Assembly (NCBI GenBank): GCA_019914995.1
Contig: CM034127.1
Coordinates: forward strand, 5,270,001 to 5,334,000
Source of the DNA: Acanthochlamys bracteata
Taxonomy: Eukaryota; Streptophyta; Magnoliopsida; Pandanales; Velloziaceae
Direction: 5' to 3'
Length of the DNA stretch: 64,000 bases
The notes under the pieces were generated by a model. The model searched no databases. It saw only the letters and a program-made list of their open reading frames with translations, and was not told the origin of the DNA. The position numbers and the translations under genes were made by a program. Of this stretch, positions 1 through 11,599 are shown one piece after another (within the stretch, counting starts at the first letter, position 1; each line of letters starts with the position of its first letter).

Positions 1-399
1 AAATTATCGAATAAATTTTTATAATTTTATTTAAACTTTAATTTTATAATTTAATACAAACGAAATAATTTTATATAAAATCTCAATTCTGACAACTTTG
101 AGGACAAGCATTTCGGGACAATGCCTTTAAAGCTCATTCAAGATTCAAGAACACCTTCAGCAGACCCGGCCCATAAATGGAAGGATGTCAAAGCACGTGA
201 TACTCACCTGACACTCCCAAGCGTGTATACTTTTGGATCCATAGATTAACAGCAGGGGAATCCAATGCCTCCTTAGTAGCAACATTAATCGCCACCGTCC
301 ATTCAGAATCGACGCGGCAATCCACGCGGGCTCAACGCCGTCTACGCGGGCCAATGGAACCCCTCCTATCTTTCTGTATCAGTATTACCAAGAACCACG
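1..399. other. Upstream flank, no gene seen
   Basis: The first ~90 bases are AT-rich, and the rest is mixed sequence with GC-richer patches around 300-340. No reading frame resembles a known protein. The stretch probably carries the distal promoter of the F-box gene that follows, but I see no convincing TATA box. Confidence 0.4.
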
Positions 400-2252
400 A
401 ATATGAAGTCATTAGTGGGTTCCATTTGGTTTCCTTTTAAGTGGGCCATGATAAAATATTTGGCGGCAATAACAAATTCAAAAGCACATTTACTCTTATG
501 TCTTTCGCTTCCCTCCTTCCCTTTACGGCTTTACCGGAACTGTTCATTTCTAGAGGTTCCCGTTGCTGCAGCGATCCTGAGGTTTGATTTATTCTTCTGG
601 TGAATTCTTTTAATTTTGCAACTATCTGAGATTAATTGTTGATGACAGAAGTTTATTATGCGGAAATTTTAATTAGATCCGGTTGTATTGAGAATTTGGG
701 GATTTTGCTTGGAGTAGAACGATTAGGAGTTGTCGATAAAGGCTTACATGAAACGACGAGGATTGGAGCGGAAAAGAAAGAGTTCCTAGTTTATTGTTTG
801 ATTTGTTTAGGTTTTTAGTGATTAACCAACATGTATTCGTAAGATTTACTGGCCACAGTTTGGAAGAATGGATTAATTGAAGCTGTGGGTTGGTTTGATT
901 AGAAGTCTGAGGGGATTGGTTTCTCTGCTGAGCTTGGATTGTATTTGGGGTTTTTAGGTTTTGGGAAGGTTAAATTTTGGGATTTTAGGAAACATATCGA
1001 AGTTGATAAGTTTAAATAAATGCAGCTCAAGTCAAAATTTGTAAGATTTTATTGGTATACAATGCATACTAACTTTTTCATGAAGTGATTATGCTGGTAA
1101 TGCTGGTTCTGTGGTTCATAAATCTGTCTCTTTGTTCTTGTTACAGTATATATTTGATTCTCAGCTTGCTACTGATGTTGTATCGAGGTCAACGAAGTAT
1201 ATGCTTTTTGCGTTCTAAGAGGTAAACAGTTACATGCATATTTGATGATAACTAGGCCAAGTTGCCCTTGCCTAATGTCAGTTTCAATTGCCCAGTACGT
1301 AGATTCAACTTTCAGTGTTCTTGTTGGTAATTAAGGTTTGTATTTTGCTTGAACGTACTTCTATGACTCTTGTCATAATATCTTTTCTAAATCTGAATGT
1401 ATGGGGTTAGAGTCGTTTAGTGGAAGATAAGTTGTATGCTTGGACATTTATGATCTCTACAGCTTCTATACGATAGACCCATTGATCCCTTAGAGGACTT
1501 TTCACTGCCTCTTTTGGATTTTATACTCAAAGTGATGATATCCTTTGTATCTGATGTGTAGAGTTTTAATGTGAAAAGCGATACTACTAAGATGATGATA
1601 GTTACATGTTTTATGTGAAAAATTAACCCAAACATCACCTTGCGATGCCACAATGCTTTAGCCAACTAACACTTGTGCAGATACTTCTTAGTATTACTAG
1701 AAAAGTCTGAGAGCATGGTAATTCAGGCGGGGTTCCTTGTGGAGTATGATTCCTGGAGTTGTCTAAAACTTGGCATGGGGTAGATACAGTTCGACTTGGC
1801 CATTTGAATTCTTGCAACCATGACATGGCTTCCCATGAATATAAGAATTTGGTTACAGTTGTATTTGTTTCTTTGCTCAGAGGGAAGTGATAACTCTTTA
1901 GGTATTAGAAGAGAGCTGTCTCTGCTTTTTTGCTGTCTTAAGAATACTTTGTTCCTTGTCTGCTACTGGTGCATAAACATGGCATTGTGTATTTTGTTGT
2001 TCTCACTAACTATTTGTCTAGGCACAAACTGAAGCTCTTTAAGTATGCTTTTAATTATTCATGTTTATGAGTGGCAATACATGGATTTGTTCTTAAGGTG
2101 ATATTTTGTATTTAATTTATGTATCTTCAAGTTGCACAACTCTTTATTAGAATATTTTGAACATTCAATGAATCTTTGTATGTGCATTTTAGCTGATAGT
2201 TATACAATTGCAGGCAAGAGATGTTTTAACTTATCAAAAGTTTCATTTTATT
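400..2252 (+). other. Probable 5' leader and leader intron of the F-box gene
   Basis: A pyrimidine-rich stretch at 485-580 looks like the start of a plant 5' leader. The coding exon begins just after a clean acceptor (TTGCAG, ending at 2213), so at least one leader intron ends there. A possible donor (GAG|GTTTGA) lies near 580. Nothing between codes for a recognisable protein. The transcription start and exact leader exon are inferred, not proven. Confidence 0.4.
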
Positions 2253-3967
2253 ATGATCCCGAAAAGGATGACTTCCAAGCTAAAGAAGAAAGCAAATGCT
2301 AAGAATAAATGCCTGAAACCTACTACACTCACTCAGCCTCGTTACACAAGAGCAACAGCTAGATATTGCACTGACATAGGCAAGAAGAGAGTTGTACTGG
2401 AGAAAGCAAAGGCAAGCATTGATTTGCTGCCTGAAGCTGGTCTTGTTGATAATATGCCTATTACTTCTCCCATCAGGCCAAATATCGAGGCTAAGCATGG
2501 ACCACCTATCACACCTAAAACACCACAAGATTTTATCCCTCATTCAGAATCAATGCTTGAATCTCTTCCCATGGAACTACTGGTATGTGATTCAATATTC
2601 ATAAATTTGGCAACATTGTCCTGTAACAGTCTAGATTGGAAAAATGGCACGTGCAGTTCTAACTTCTGGTTGGTTTTGGATGTCTTTAGGTTAAAATTAT
2701 GTCCCACTTGCATCATGATCAATTGAGAGCAGTATTTCATGTCTCACAGCGGATTCAAAGAGCTGTAAGTATTCTGTCTTGGTTGTTCCCCTGTATAACT
2801 TTGTAATTATGTGCCTTCTAGGATGCAAAGTCCATACTGCATCCATCAGATGGTTGGTTTATTTTTATATCATTAAATTGCATGCTTTTATTCAGTTGTG
2901 GTTAGACTCAATTCTTATTCTAATCATTGTAAATCTTGATAAGATGGTCTCCTTTTAAAATTCAATGTACTTTAACATTTTTATTTGTAGTTTTAAACCA
3001 TCTAGCATACTATCAGTTGAATGTCATTTGGACATTTACTCCATTTTCTGGACATTTTCATTGTCTAAAATATCTTTTGCTTCGATAATGGCTTTGTGAC
3101 AAGCTCAAATTCTTGTTTATACCAGTTTTGAGTTTATGGCTGTGATTCGTGATTGCTTAACTGCTTGTTGGTTTGCTTTTTTGTCTTGGTCGCATTGAGC
3201 TGGCTTTGGTCTGTATGTTTTTTATGTGTTACCACAGTTTGTTTGAGAAGCTACTTGTTATGTAATTTCTTTAATTACAGATGACGTATTGTATTAGTGT
3301 AAGTGTGGAATGTCGTGGAGTTCTGATGTTATGTTAAGGTTTTTCGATATTTATGTCATTAGTCGGCCTTCACTAAGGATTCTATACATCTTGCCCTTTA
3401 GATAGCTTTCACAAGGAGTTTTGCTTGCTTCCCTTTTGCAAATTGTCTTCTTATGATGATCTGATTTTATGTGCTATCTTATTCTTGCAATTGCATTCAA
3501 TTTGTCTTATTCTACAGGTCATTCAAGCAAGGAGATCTTATTTTGATTACACAACCCCAGATCGTTTTAGGCAAGAAATGCTGCAAATGATGACACCCAA
3601 CTTGAAAGAACACTGGCCTTTCACGAGGTATCTTGCTTGTACAAGTTGCATAATGTTCTCCCCATATTTCCTTTAAGATTTTAATTGATTTTTTATTACT
3701 TTATTCAGCAAGGAAGATAGGAGAATTCTATGTCCAATTCCTCATAGAGCCAAAGCCCAAAGACATGGACCACGATCTCCTCGCCTTCAACTTATTGACA
3801 TGAAGGAGGTCGCAGCTGTTTTATTTCAGGAGTCTGCAATCCCATTACGATGCAATGCGACTCCTGGCTTGCCAAAGCCAATTTTCAAGTCAATTAATTA
3901 CTCTAATAGAGTTCTTTTATATGAAGAAGAGTTATGCCAAGCAGTTTCCAAGAGCAAGCTCCGATAA
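2253..3967 (+). CDS. FBS4: F-box protein, At4g35930/FBS4-like
   Basis: Four coding exons (2253-2582, 2690-2764, 3518-3627, 3709-3967) join in frame to 257 residues. The F-box starts near residue 102 (LESLPMELLVKIMSHL) and continues through HHDQLRAVFHVSQRI, a stretch close to the Arabidopsis F-box stress-induced (FBS) proteins. Further family marks are YTTPDRFRQEML after the F-box and LYEEELCQAV at the C-terminus. The N-terminal ~100 residues are basic and low in complexity. F-box proteins bind SKP1 in SCF ubiquitin ligases and choose substrates; FBS members also bind 14-3-3 proteins and respond to stress (family knowledge). The start is the first in-frame ATG after the 2213 acceptor; a second ATG five codons later is possible. 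All introns have GT-AG ends. It is a little shorter than the Arabidopsis homologue (about 320 residues as I recall it), mainly in the N-terminal half. Confidence 0.88.
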
Positions 3968-5289
3968 AAGAGTTTTTTGTCATAGCACTTCTAGTAAATG
4001 TCTTTAAAGTAGTATATCCGGAAGTAGGCCTTCTAGAATGCAGATTTGTCCCTAACAAAAGCTGCATTCTCTGTTGCCTGTAAACTTCAGTAGCTTGCAT
4101 CGTGAACTTAGCTTTTGAGCTTATAGTAAGCGTACCTAGGACATATATCATTTCCATTATCTGTACAGTTACTAGTTTAAAGCTTGTAGTCGTGGTATTC
4201 TAACTTTCTAAGTGAAGATGCCAAGCTTTGGTATATAAGAGTTTCTATAGAAAGCGTGTATTAAATGTTTTAAATCTAGTCTATTTTGGTAGCGAGCTTT
4301 TGCTCTTTGGAATTTTCCTTTGATGGATTTGGTTTGTATCCCTTATCAAGGAACAACAGGTATTCATTCCCTATCCTAGGTCCCATAATACGTAAAAGCA
4401 AGTTCTCAGTAGAAACTTAAAAAAAAAAAAACAATCATCTATCTATTATCAACAACTTTCGGTGATATTTAGAAGTATTTTTTAATTTTATTTAAATTTT
4501 TTATTTTATATTTTAAAAATTTTTATAATATTTTAGAAAATTTTTTAATATTAAATATACAAAATTATTCAATATTATAAAATTTTATTATTATTCTAAT
4601 TATTTTTTAAAATAAAAAAAATAAAATTTATTTTATAAATTATTTTAAAATATTTTTTGTTAAAATTTTTTATTTTATAGCCATACCCGAACATCCCATT
4701 GTAGGCGCCGGGCAAAATCGAAAATTTCCTCTTACCTAAGTTCAATATTACATGTTATAATCTAAAATTTTAATAAAGTTGAGACGGGGAAGTTGTTAGT
4801 CTGCGGTCTATTTAAGAAGCGTTTGGTAATGTTTATAAAATAAAATTTTTTTAAAATAGAAAATTTTTTTATTTTTAAAAAAATAATAAAAATATATAAT
4901 AAAAAAATGTCATTTTGTAAAAATTTTTTATATTTTTTAAATTTTTAAATAAAATTTTTATATATCTATAAAATATATATTAAAAAATATAAAATAAAAA
5001 AAATTAATTAGTAGTTTATTATAAGCTGTGTCAAACGGACTATTAGGTTCCTGTCCAAAAGGGCGTGCTTTAAAATTCCAATCTCAACACAAATTCTTTC
5101 TGTTGTTTTTTTCTTATACTCATTTTAATTATGATGGTGATTTAGTCAAATACGATCAATGAACTCTTTCACGTTTGACATTTTTAGTTAGTACCTCTTA
5201 AAATTATTTCAGATCTATAACAAAACCGAACTTCACTTTCTGAGTTGTTTCCAAACATTTCAACTCAAATCCTTACAAAACGAAAGAAA
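3968..5289. other. 3' flank and AT-rich intergenic DNA
   Basis: The first ~350 bases are probably the 3' UTR of the F-box gene. From 4440 on the DNA is strongly AT-rich and includes a short TIR element (listed separately). No coding sequence is recognisable. Confidence 0.5.
4815..5040. mobile_element. AT-rich TIR element (GCGTTTGG family), copy 1
   Basis: The left end reads AAGCGTTTGGTAATG and the right end TGTCAAACGGAC, imperfect inverted repeats around ~200 bases of A/T runs with no coding capacity. At least eight similar segments occur in this window. The shape fits a non-autonomous DNA transposon (MITE). The ends loosely recall PIF/Harbinger Tourist elements, but I cannot confirm the superfamily or a target duplication. 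Confidence 0.5.
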
Positions 5290-5620
5290 AACTCCAGTGA
5301 CAAGTTCCCTCCGTTTCTCTCTCTTTTCTTGCAACGGCTCTAACCTTTCTCTCTCCTTCCTTCTTCTTTCTTCTTCTTCAACTCTGGTCCTCAACAGCAC
5401 CGGCATATATTTACTCGTTCAGTTCTAGTTACAACCCTCTTCCCGTCCTCTGTTTCCAACACCTTGAAAGAACCTTTTGGTTTCCTTCTGTCATCACTGC
5501 TTTAGTTCCGATAACAACTTCAGTAGAGTATTCTTCGGAAAGGATACCCACCCAACTTGCCAACTCGCAGTTCATGAAATAACACACCCACCGCTTCTAA
5601 ACTTTCCCAAAGTAAGAACT
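5290..5620 (+). promoter_or_regulatory. CT-rich leader-like segment
   Basis: A long pyrimidine-rich run (CTCTCTCTTTTCTTGC and similar, 5315-5400) is typical of plant core promoters and 5' leaders. It ends near a possible donor (CCCAAAG|TAAGAAC, ~5610). It may be the old leader of the NicO pseudogene or of the unrecognised + strand gene downstream. No ATG-initiated recognisable protein follows directly. Confidence 0.3.
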
Positions 5621-5959
5621 TTTTTTCTCTAAAATTATTTTGTATTCATCTTTGAATGGAATTAATGTTTATCGGTTGGTGGATTTTGAGGTTATGTGAA
5701 ATAAAAAATTCTTCTTGGTTTTGTACATATAAAGGTATATAAAGTTGGTGATTAAACTCAAGTTGTTCGGTGTATGCTATGTTCGAATTCGTCTTGTTCT
5801 ATTTCTTTGTTTTGCATTGATCAAGAGGACCAATAGCTAATGTGTTTAACAATGTCTGGATTTCTTACATGGCGTATTCTCTTTGTCTTCTATAAATCTG
5901 TGGAATGAATACTGCTTGTTATTGATTTATTAAATACAATAACACGAGCTGCAATCTTG

Positions 5960-6560
5960 TAGTTCTGTAGGCGTTCATGGTAACGGTAATCCAGCCAGCC
6001 TTCAGTCTGGTTGCCTATGCATATTCAAGGAGCTTGTTGCAGCAGTTGTGGAAATTTTTATAAGCAGTGAATTACTCAATAGTGCTAGCTGGTTGGCTAC
6101 ATACACTTTCAGGCCCAGATCATCTTGCTGCTTTGACTACCTTATCTATTACTATGGGACTACAGGAGGCTTTTTAATTAGATGCAAAATGTTTAGACCT
6201 GGATAATGAAGATTGCGATTCACACATAATTGAACCTGGAGAATGCTTCCCCTTTAGAGAAGAAAAGAATTGGATCTGCAACTTTCTTGACTGGCATTGT
6301 GCATGATCTGCTGCCAGATGCACTCATGATAGTCTTGCCAGCACTTGCTCTCCTGTGAGGTGCAGGGCGGCTTTTCTTGGAATGTTCTTACTGGGCACTG
6401 TGTTTGCAATGGGTTATATGGCAGTTATAAGTTCATGCACTCATGCGCTGAAAGATAAAGTTCCAAGGATCACAGAGAAATTGACTTTGGATTCCTCTTA
6501 GAAGCAATTTGCTTGGTTTTAGCATTCTTATTAATCAATTTCTTAGCCACTTTCAGAAAA
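5960..6560 (+). pseudogene. Decayed plastid NicO-type nickel/cobalt transporter gene
   Basis: Short blocks in shifting frames match the plant high-affinity nickel-transport family (Arabidopsis At2g16800/At4g35080). PDHLAALTTLSI lies at 6114-6150. TFLTGIVHDLLPDALMIVLP lies at 6280-6340, followed by ALAL, AAFLGMFLLGTVFAMGY, and then SSCTHALKDKVPRITEKL at 6430-6484. A last hydrophobic segment (LLEAICLVLAFLLINFLA) follows in another frame. The helices between PDHLAAL and the second half are deleted; in-frame stops (for example TGA at 6356) and frameshifts separate the blocks. Intact members are plastid membrane proteins of roughly 350 residues with a histidine-rich first half, which is missing here. 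No flanking poly(A) tract shows retroposition; I favour decay of a normal gene copy. I am fairly sure of the family and sure that it is broken. Confidence 0.7.
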
Positions 6561-6564
6561 AGTC

Positions 6565-8288
6565 CTATCAAGTTTGCAGTACACAACATTGCGCATCAGT
6601 TATTCAAACAAGAAGTAGTCACAACTCACTCTCATTTTGTTGCATATGTCACTTTGTTCATGCAGGAAGTACCCATGTTCTTAAGCAATATTGTGGTAGG
6701 TGGATGTCCACTATTTTTTTAAGCAGGTACATTTTTTCTGTTTTCTCAAAATTTTTATTGATTATATTCCTTTTCTATGTGTTAGACTGCTCATAACCTA
6801 CCTTACTAATGACATTAACAATATACTTTTGGAGGGTATTTTCAATGGGAATTCGGATGCCGCTTACACATAGGCTTGATAAGAAAATGGCAGTTATGCT
6901 GCATAAGATGAATAGATGATGGCTTCCCTAGATGCAACATGGTATTCATGGTAGTACCATGTGGGCACCAAGCAAACACTTTAGTTTGTTAAATGATAGC
7001 GATGGTTGGGTAGATTCTCGTGTAAAAGAAGATATTGCGAAATGCTTTTTCTAAAATTTTTGAAACATGGCTTTGTGCTCTTCAAAAGAAGAGAAGCATT
7101 AAAGGAAGTCAGGAGAAGCTTCTAAAGATCATTTCTCTGGAGGGCGCTTCTTTCTTCGCAGTCCATATTTCATACTCAATCTGAAGTGAGTGCAAGTGTT
7201 TGCCAAATCTTTTTTAAAATCATGTCAATGCAAAAGGTTCAGAGGTCACAATGACACTTAGCTTAATACTCTTAATCTTTTGCTGTTGCTGCCATAGCGG
7301 TATAGTGGGGCATATAAAAATATGTAAGATGAGAAACTCTATGTATATGACTGAAAGCTATGAACTAGTTAATAGGAATATTAGCTGACAATAATGTTAA
7401 TCAGAGAAGATAAGCCAAATTCTCATTGTTCACAAATACCTCGTTCATCTCTAAAAAATGATAATTTGGTTCCATGCCACCAAGTTTTCCATAATTTAAT
7501 TCAACTTCATATCAGAACTTTTATTTATTATTAGGCTATGATATTATCTGCTATAATAAGTAAATATGTGTTTGCAATTAAATTGATACATCTGTGTTTA
7601 CTGTATATGGGTTTTACTGGTTTAGTGCAAATGGCAAGATAATTACAATTTCCTACTGATTCCTTCAAATCCTGACGGCTGTCGTCCCAGTGTAACTTGC
7701 TGGAACCGCTAGTTTCTAGAGGGTAATAGGTGGTCCTTGTCAGCCTCATGATGACTCAGATGACTATTCTCCTACCATAGTAAAAATTCTTTCTTGGCTC
7801 TTATCCCATCACTTAAAAAGGCCTTATAGGAACTCAATTGTCAAACTATTACATGTAACATCTGTGTCCATATTCTATATCCAGAACATGTGTTGATGAG
7901 TTTCTTTTGTGAATTAAGCATTTAATTTGTAGTACAAACTTATAGTAACTTCTAACTTAAAGGAAATATAGGAACTGAACAGTACCAAGATGCAACTTAT
8001 TATTAATGCTACTGCTGACTGTCATGTATTTGAGTTCTACATAGAGCATTGCATAACATCTTTACGTAGAGTCCACATATGAACATGCTCCATCATCATA
8101 TCAAACATTTATCAGTTATTTACTGCTACATTATGACAAGTGGAGTATATCAGTTTTTTGGGAGATAGAAATCAAGACTTATTACAATATGCCCCTCTGA
8201 TATGATTGATTTTGGTTGGCATCTCTGACTTAGAATTCTGATTACATGACCAAAGAAGGTACCTTAGTAAATAATTGCCCCTGGGACC
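6565..8288. other. Gene-poor stretch, possible degraded coding near 6840-7180
   Basis: Frames such as DSDGWVDSRVKEDIAKCFF (about 6990-7050) and EKLLKIISLEGASFFAVHIS (about 7110-7175) look coding-like but are interrupted and I cannot assign them. The rest, 7190-8288, is ordinary AT-rich DNA plus the 3' flank of the GDSL gene on the - strand. Confidence 0.3.
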
Positions 8289-10601
8289 TTATGATGGTAT
8301 GAGCGAACCATAGCGCTCAAAAATCCTTCTGATTAAAATAGTGTATGCTTTTTCTGTAGGGTGGTAGCTATCCCAAAAGACATACTTAGATACAACTTCA
8401 CAAACGTGACTTGTTATGCTGTTACATGCTATTACAACTTCAAACAACCCAGTTCCGCAACACCCTCTTGCGACCTCTTCAAACCCTAAGGAGACAAGAT
8501 TTAAGTTAGTGCCACAAGCCATGTGAAAGTTGTAATACAAAAAATTTTTAAAAAAAATCATGCTGGAAGTGGTACTTTCTATGAAGATGCCATAGTGCAT
8601 TACCATATTTGAAGGGGTGCTGGATCAGATCAAGCAAAGGACTATATATGTCCATATAAACTATTAAACTTCCTGGCAACGTGTTATTTAGACTCTGTAC
8701 TCCCATGGACAACTTTGAGTTAAACATCCTTGCTGCTTTATTGTAACGAGATACACACACTCTTTCTATTCCTCCTGCAAGGGTTCTTTGTGATGGCACA
8801 CATCCTACCGGAGGGACTCCTACAACTCCAATTCTCCGTGCCCCTAAATGGTGTAGTTCCTGAGGAATCAAGATGTGTCGTTCACAAAGATGTAGTGTTA
8901 AAACCAGTTGCATATCAAGAGATAATGACATTAAGAAAGCATATAGGTTTCGTGTCTAATTTTGGTTTCTGTTTACACACAAGATTTCATATACATTATT
9001 TGGAAGATTGTGGGTGCTGCACATCTTGATAAGAATAGAGTAGTTATCTTGCTTTTGCCATTTAAAAGTTTAGTGACATAGTGATTATCAATTGAAAGCA
9101 AAACAAGATTTTCAACATACATAGAGGGCACAATTCTTTAAAGCTTCATCCTGAATTGGGAGATTCTGTTATCTATTGTACGTCGTTTTATGTTATTAGA
9201 ATACTGGATAGAGAACCTCTTTTAAGCAGTGATCTCGTACATGTATCAAGAATCTTATGTTGCTCTTGACATTTATATGACATTCTATGTGAATGGTATA
9301 CGTTGCATTGTGATTGTTAAGCAAGTCATGACCTACTAATGCTCCAGTAGAATGGATTTACACAATATGACCAGCATTTGCTTTTTCCAAATGTGAGCAT
9401 GTGTGTCATTCTGGTCACATTAGAAACGCATTGCATTCCCTTTTTTTTCCTTTAATCCGTGTTTGTTATGGTTGTTTTCTCCATATGTTTATATATTAGC
9501 TCTTTCTGTGTTTTAGCATGTCTGCCATGATAAGAAGCATATATTGTTCCAAAGTTTGTTTTACTGATGCATAAGCTTTTCTGGAAGGGAAATGATGTCA
9601 GGATATACTGTGTAGATACAGATGGAGAGGTTCTAGCTACAAGGTGACTATGCCACAGCTGTTTTTTTTCCTTCTTTTTCTTCTTTTTCCCCCCCTTAAG
9701 TTGGGTTACTTATCTTGAAACTATGGGGAGTTCCATATTCAAGTAGTTCAAAATTTTAAGCAATAAGCTAGAGTACCTTCAAAAATGTCATGGCGTGTTC
9801 AGTCATGAAGTTGATGTAGGAAGGAAGATCAAACTCTGCACTCCTGAATGGTGAAGTAAAGTAAGTGTTTACTATATCATCTGTGCCCATAACAATTAGA
9901 AATAAGCTTTTGGAGATGATTCTGGAAGCTCTTCTTGTTCCTGCAATCTTTTCCAGCTTTTGTTTGTACTCCTTGAACAATTTAAGTTGATCACCCAATG
10001 ATAAAGCTGACTGGAAGAAAACAAGGGTCAGGCTTCAGCCTGAAAAATTAAAGAAGCTTGGAGATACTATTTTTCGAAATAATTTTCATCTTACCACTAA
10101 CTGTGATGTGAGGGGATCATATCCACTGCCCCCTGAAGCAAAGCTTACCCCAGTGAGAAGTTCATGGGCATCTAATTGAGTTCCAAGATAAGCTGGAAGA
10201 TATTCCTTTATACCTAATCTAGAAGCTGGAAATTGACAGTATTAGTATGTCATCCAAGAACTTATTAAGCTATTATATAGGTCCTGATTTCTGAATTAGG
10301 CGTTGGAATTTTTATTCTTACCTATGAGATCAGAGGGGATTTTGCCATTGCTGAACCTCCCTGTGGCCTTGTGCCCGACGAAGTCCTTGCCATAAGGTGG
10401 GAAATTGCACCTTGTCAAAGTCTCAATGACATTGTTGTTGCCAGGATCCACTATCGAGTCACCAAACACTATGAGGGCTGGGACCGCAGACGTTGTATGA
10501 TTAGAAGCTTGTGCTCCAAATGCAACTTGAGAAGATAAAAAGACGAGAAGCTTGAAGAAGAGCATGAAAATGTAAGGCATGCTTGCTGGATAATTTCTCA
10601 T
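8289..10601 (-). CDS. GDSL esterase/lipase, EXL type (copy 1)
   Basis: Five exons on the - strand (10601-10322, 10225-10095, 10010-9777, 8859-8604, 8485-8289) give a 365-residue protein, the normal size. A signal peptide covers residues 1-31 (hydrophobic [18 protein letters not shown]), so the enzyme should be secreted. Block I is FGDSIVD with the nucleophile Ser49. Block II is [12 protein letters not shown]. Block III reads [10 protein letters not shown], with Asp where the classical oxyanion Asn of GxND stands. The acid and base sit in WDSYHPTE (Asp339, His342). Conserved cysteines occur in GCCGTG and nearby. Family members hydrolyse ester bonds in lipids or cell-wall and cuticle acyl groups; the substrate is not predictable. 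All junctions are GT-AG and phases agree with the two other intact copies. Intron 3 (8860-9776) is longest. Introns overlap exons of an unrecognised + strand gene. Confidence 0.93.
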
Positions 10602-11599
10602 TGCTCACTCTTTATCCGTGCTACAAACAACAATGCGACATGGCTTTTATGTTGCAAATTGATGGTTTTAAAGGAGATTATAGTAGTGAGTTTAGAACTA
10701 ACTGAAATATTGTGTAGGTTTCTTTTCTTGGAAAGAAATTTAGAAGCTTGGTAGATAAGGGGTTTTAATAAGTATAAGGACCATGTGTGGTTTCAAGTTT
10801 AGGTTCTATTTCTGACTACTATATCATTTTCAGTGAAATTTGGTAGAGTGAGTTGAGTAAAAAAGTTGAATCTGAAAGTTGCATGCATCCATGGCAGCCT
10901 GATTGCTTTGTATCTCTATTGTTTAAGATGGTTGGCTTATGCCTGTAATCGTGCTCCTCAAGCTTGATTATAAAGATATTTTAAAAATTTATCGTCGCAT
11001 TGTTCGCAGGCATTTGGTGAATAAAAGTTAGCAATCAGACTGTCCTCTTTACTTCAATTTTTTTCTGGAGTAAACGAGTGCCTAATTCTTTGTTGTTTGT
11101 TAGGTCCACAAGTTTGGTTAAGCAGCTACTGGCGCTCGGATTTGGAGTTGTAAAGAGAATTCTACTCTACTATGAAGAACGAACAGCTGCTGCAGGCCGG
11201 AGATCCAACTTGAAACAGGCATGTTAAAAAGTTTGGAAGTTTTACTGTCTGGGAGTTCTGAAAACCTACTTCACGTCTTATGTATGTTTGAAACACGAAT
11301 AACTACGATGCAGAAAATCTTTTAGGAAAAAAGGTATATGCTTCCTAAATTTGTTTTAGTTTATGAAATTTTCGAGAATACTGTAAATTTTCTAGAAGGC
11401 ATGTCTTGAAGTGGAGAATTTAAACAAGTAAGCTCATATTTCTTCTCAGCTGAGACAAACTAAACACGTTATTATTAATAACTTAGCATTGTTAAATTAC
11501 ATGTATGCTTCATATTAAAATGAAGGTAGATCAATTAGGTAGCTTGAAGGACAATGAGTTATTGACTTGTTTGTGTTTTCTAGTGCGTCGTTGTATTGA
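9576..11599 (+). CDS. Unrecognised gene, 3' exons only
   Basis: Three or four + strand segments splice into a coherent reading frame. Segment 9576-9643 encodes [20 protein letters not shown] plus ATR. Segment 11104-11218 encodes [20 protein letters not shown], then [18 protein letters not shown]. Segment 11399-11427 encodes [10 protein letters not shown] short last exon from 11584 would end in TGA at 11599. The 9643 donor (AAG|GTGACT) and 11103 acceptor (TTTGTTAG) are in matching phase. The donor after 11218 would be GC (CAG|GCATGT) rather than GT. I do not recognise the protein and found no convincing upstream exons, so it may be a relic or a real gene starting near 5290. GDSL copy 1 exons 1-3 lie antisense inside its 9644-11103 intron. 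The segments could be partly coincidental, but the two-exon join is strong. Confidence 0.4.

Noticed and set aside
8548-8931. Continuous - strand open frame spanning GDSL exon 4 and flanking intron sequence, as a stand-alone gene
   Set aside because: It is only exon 4 extended into introns; acceptor and donor sites at 8860 and 8603 and the family alignment define the true exon.
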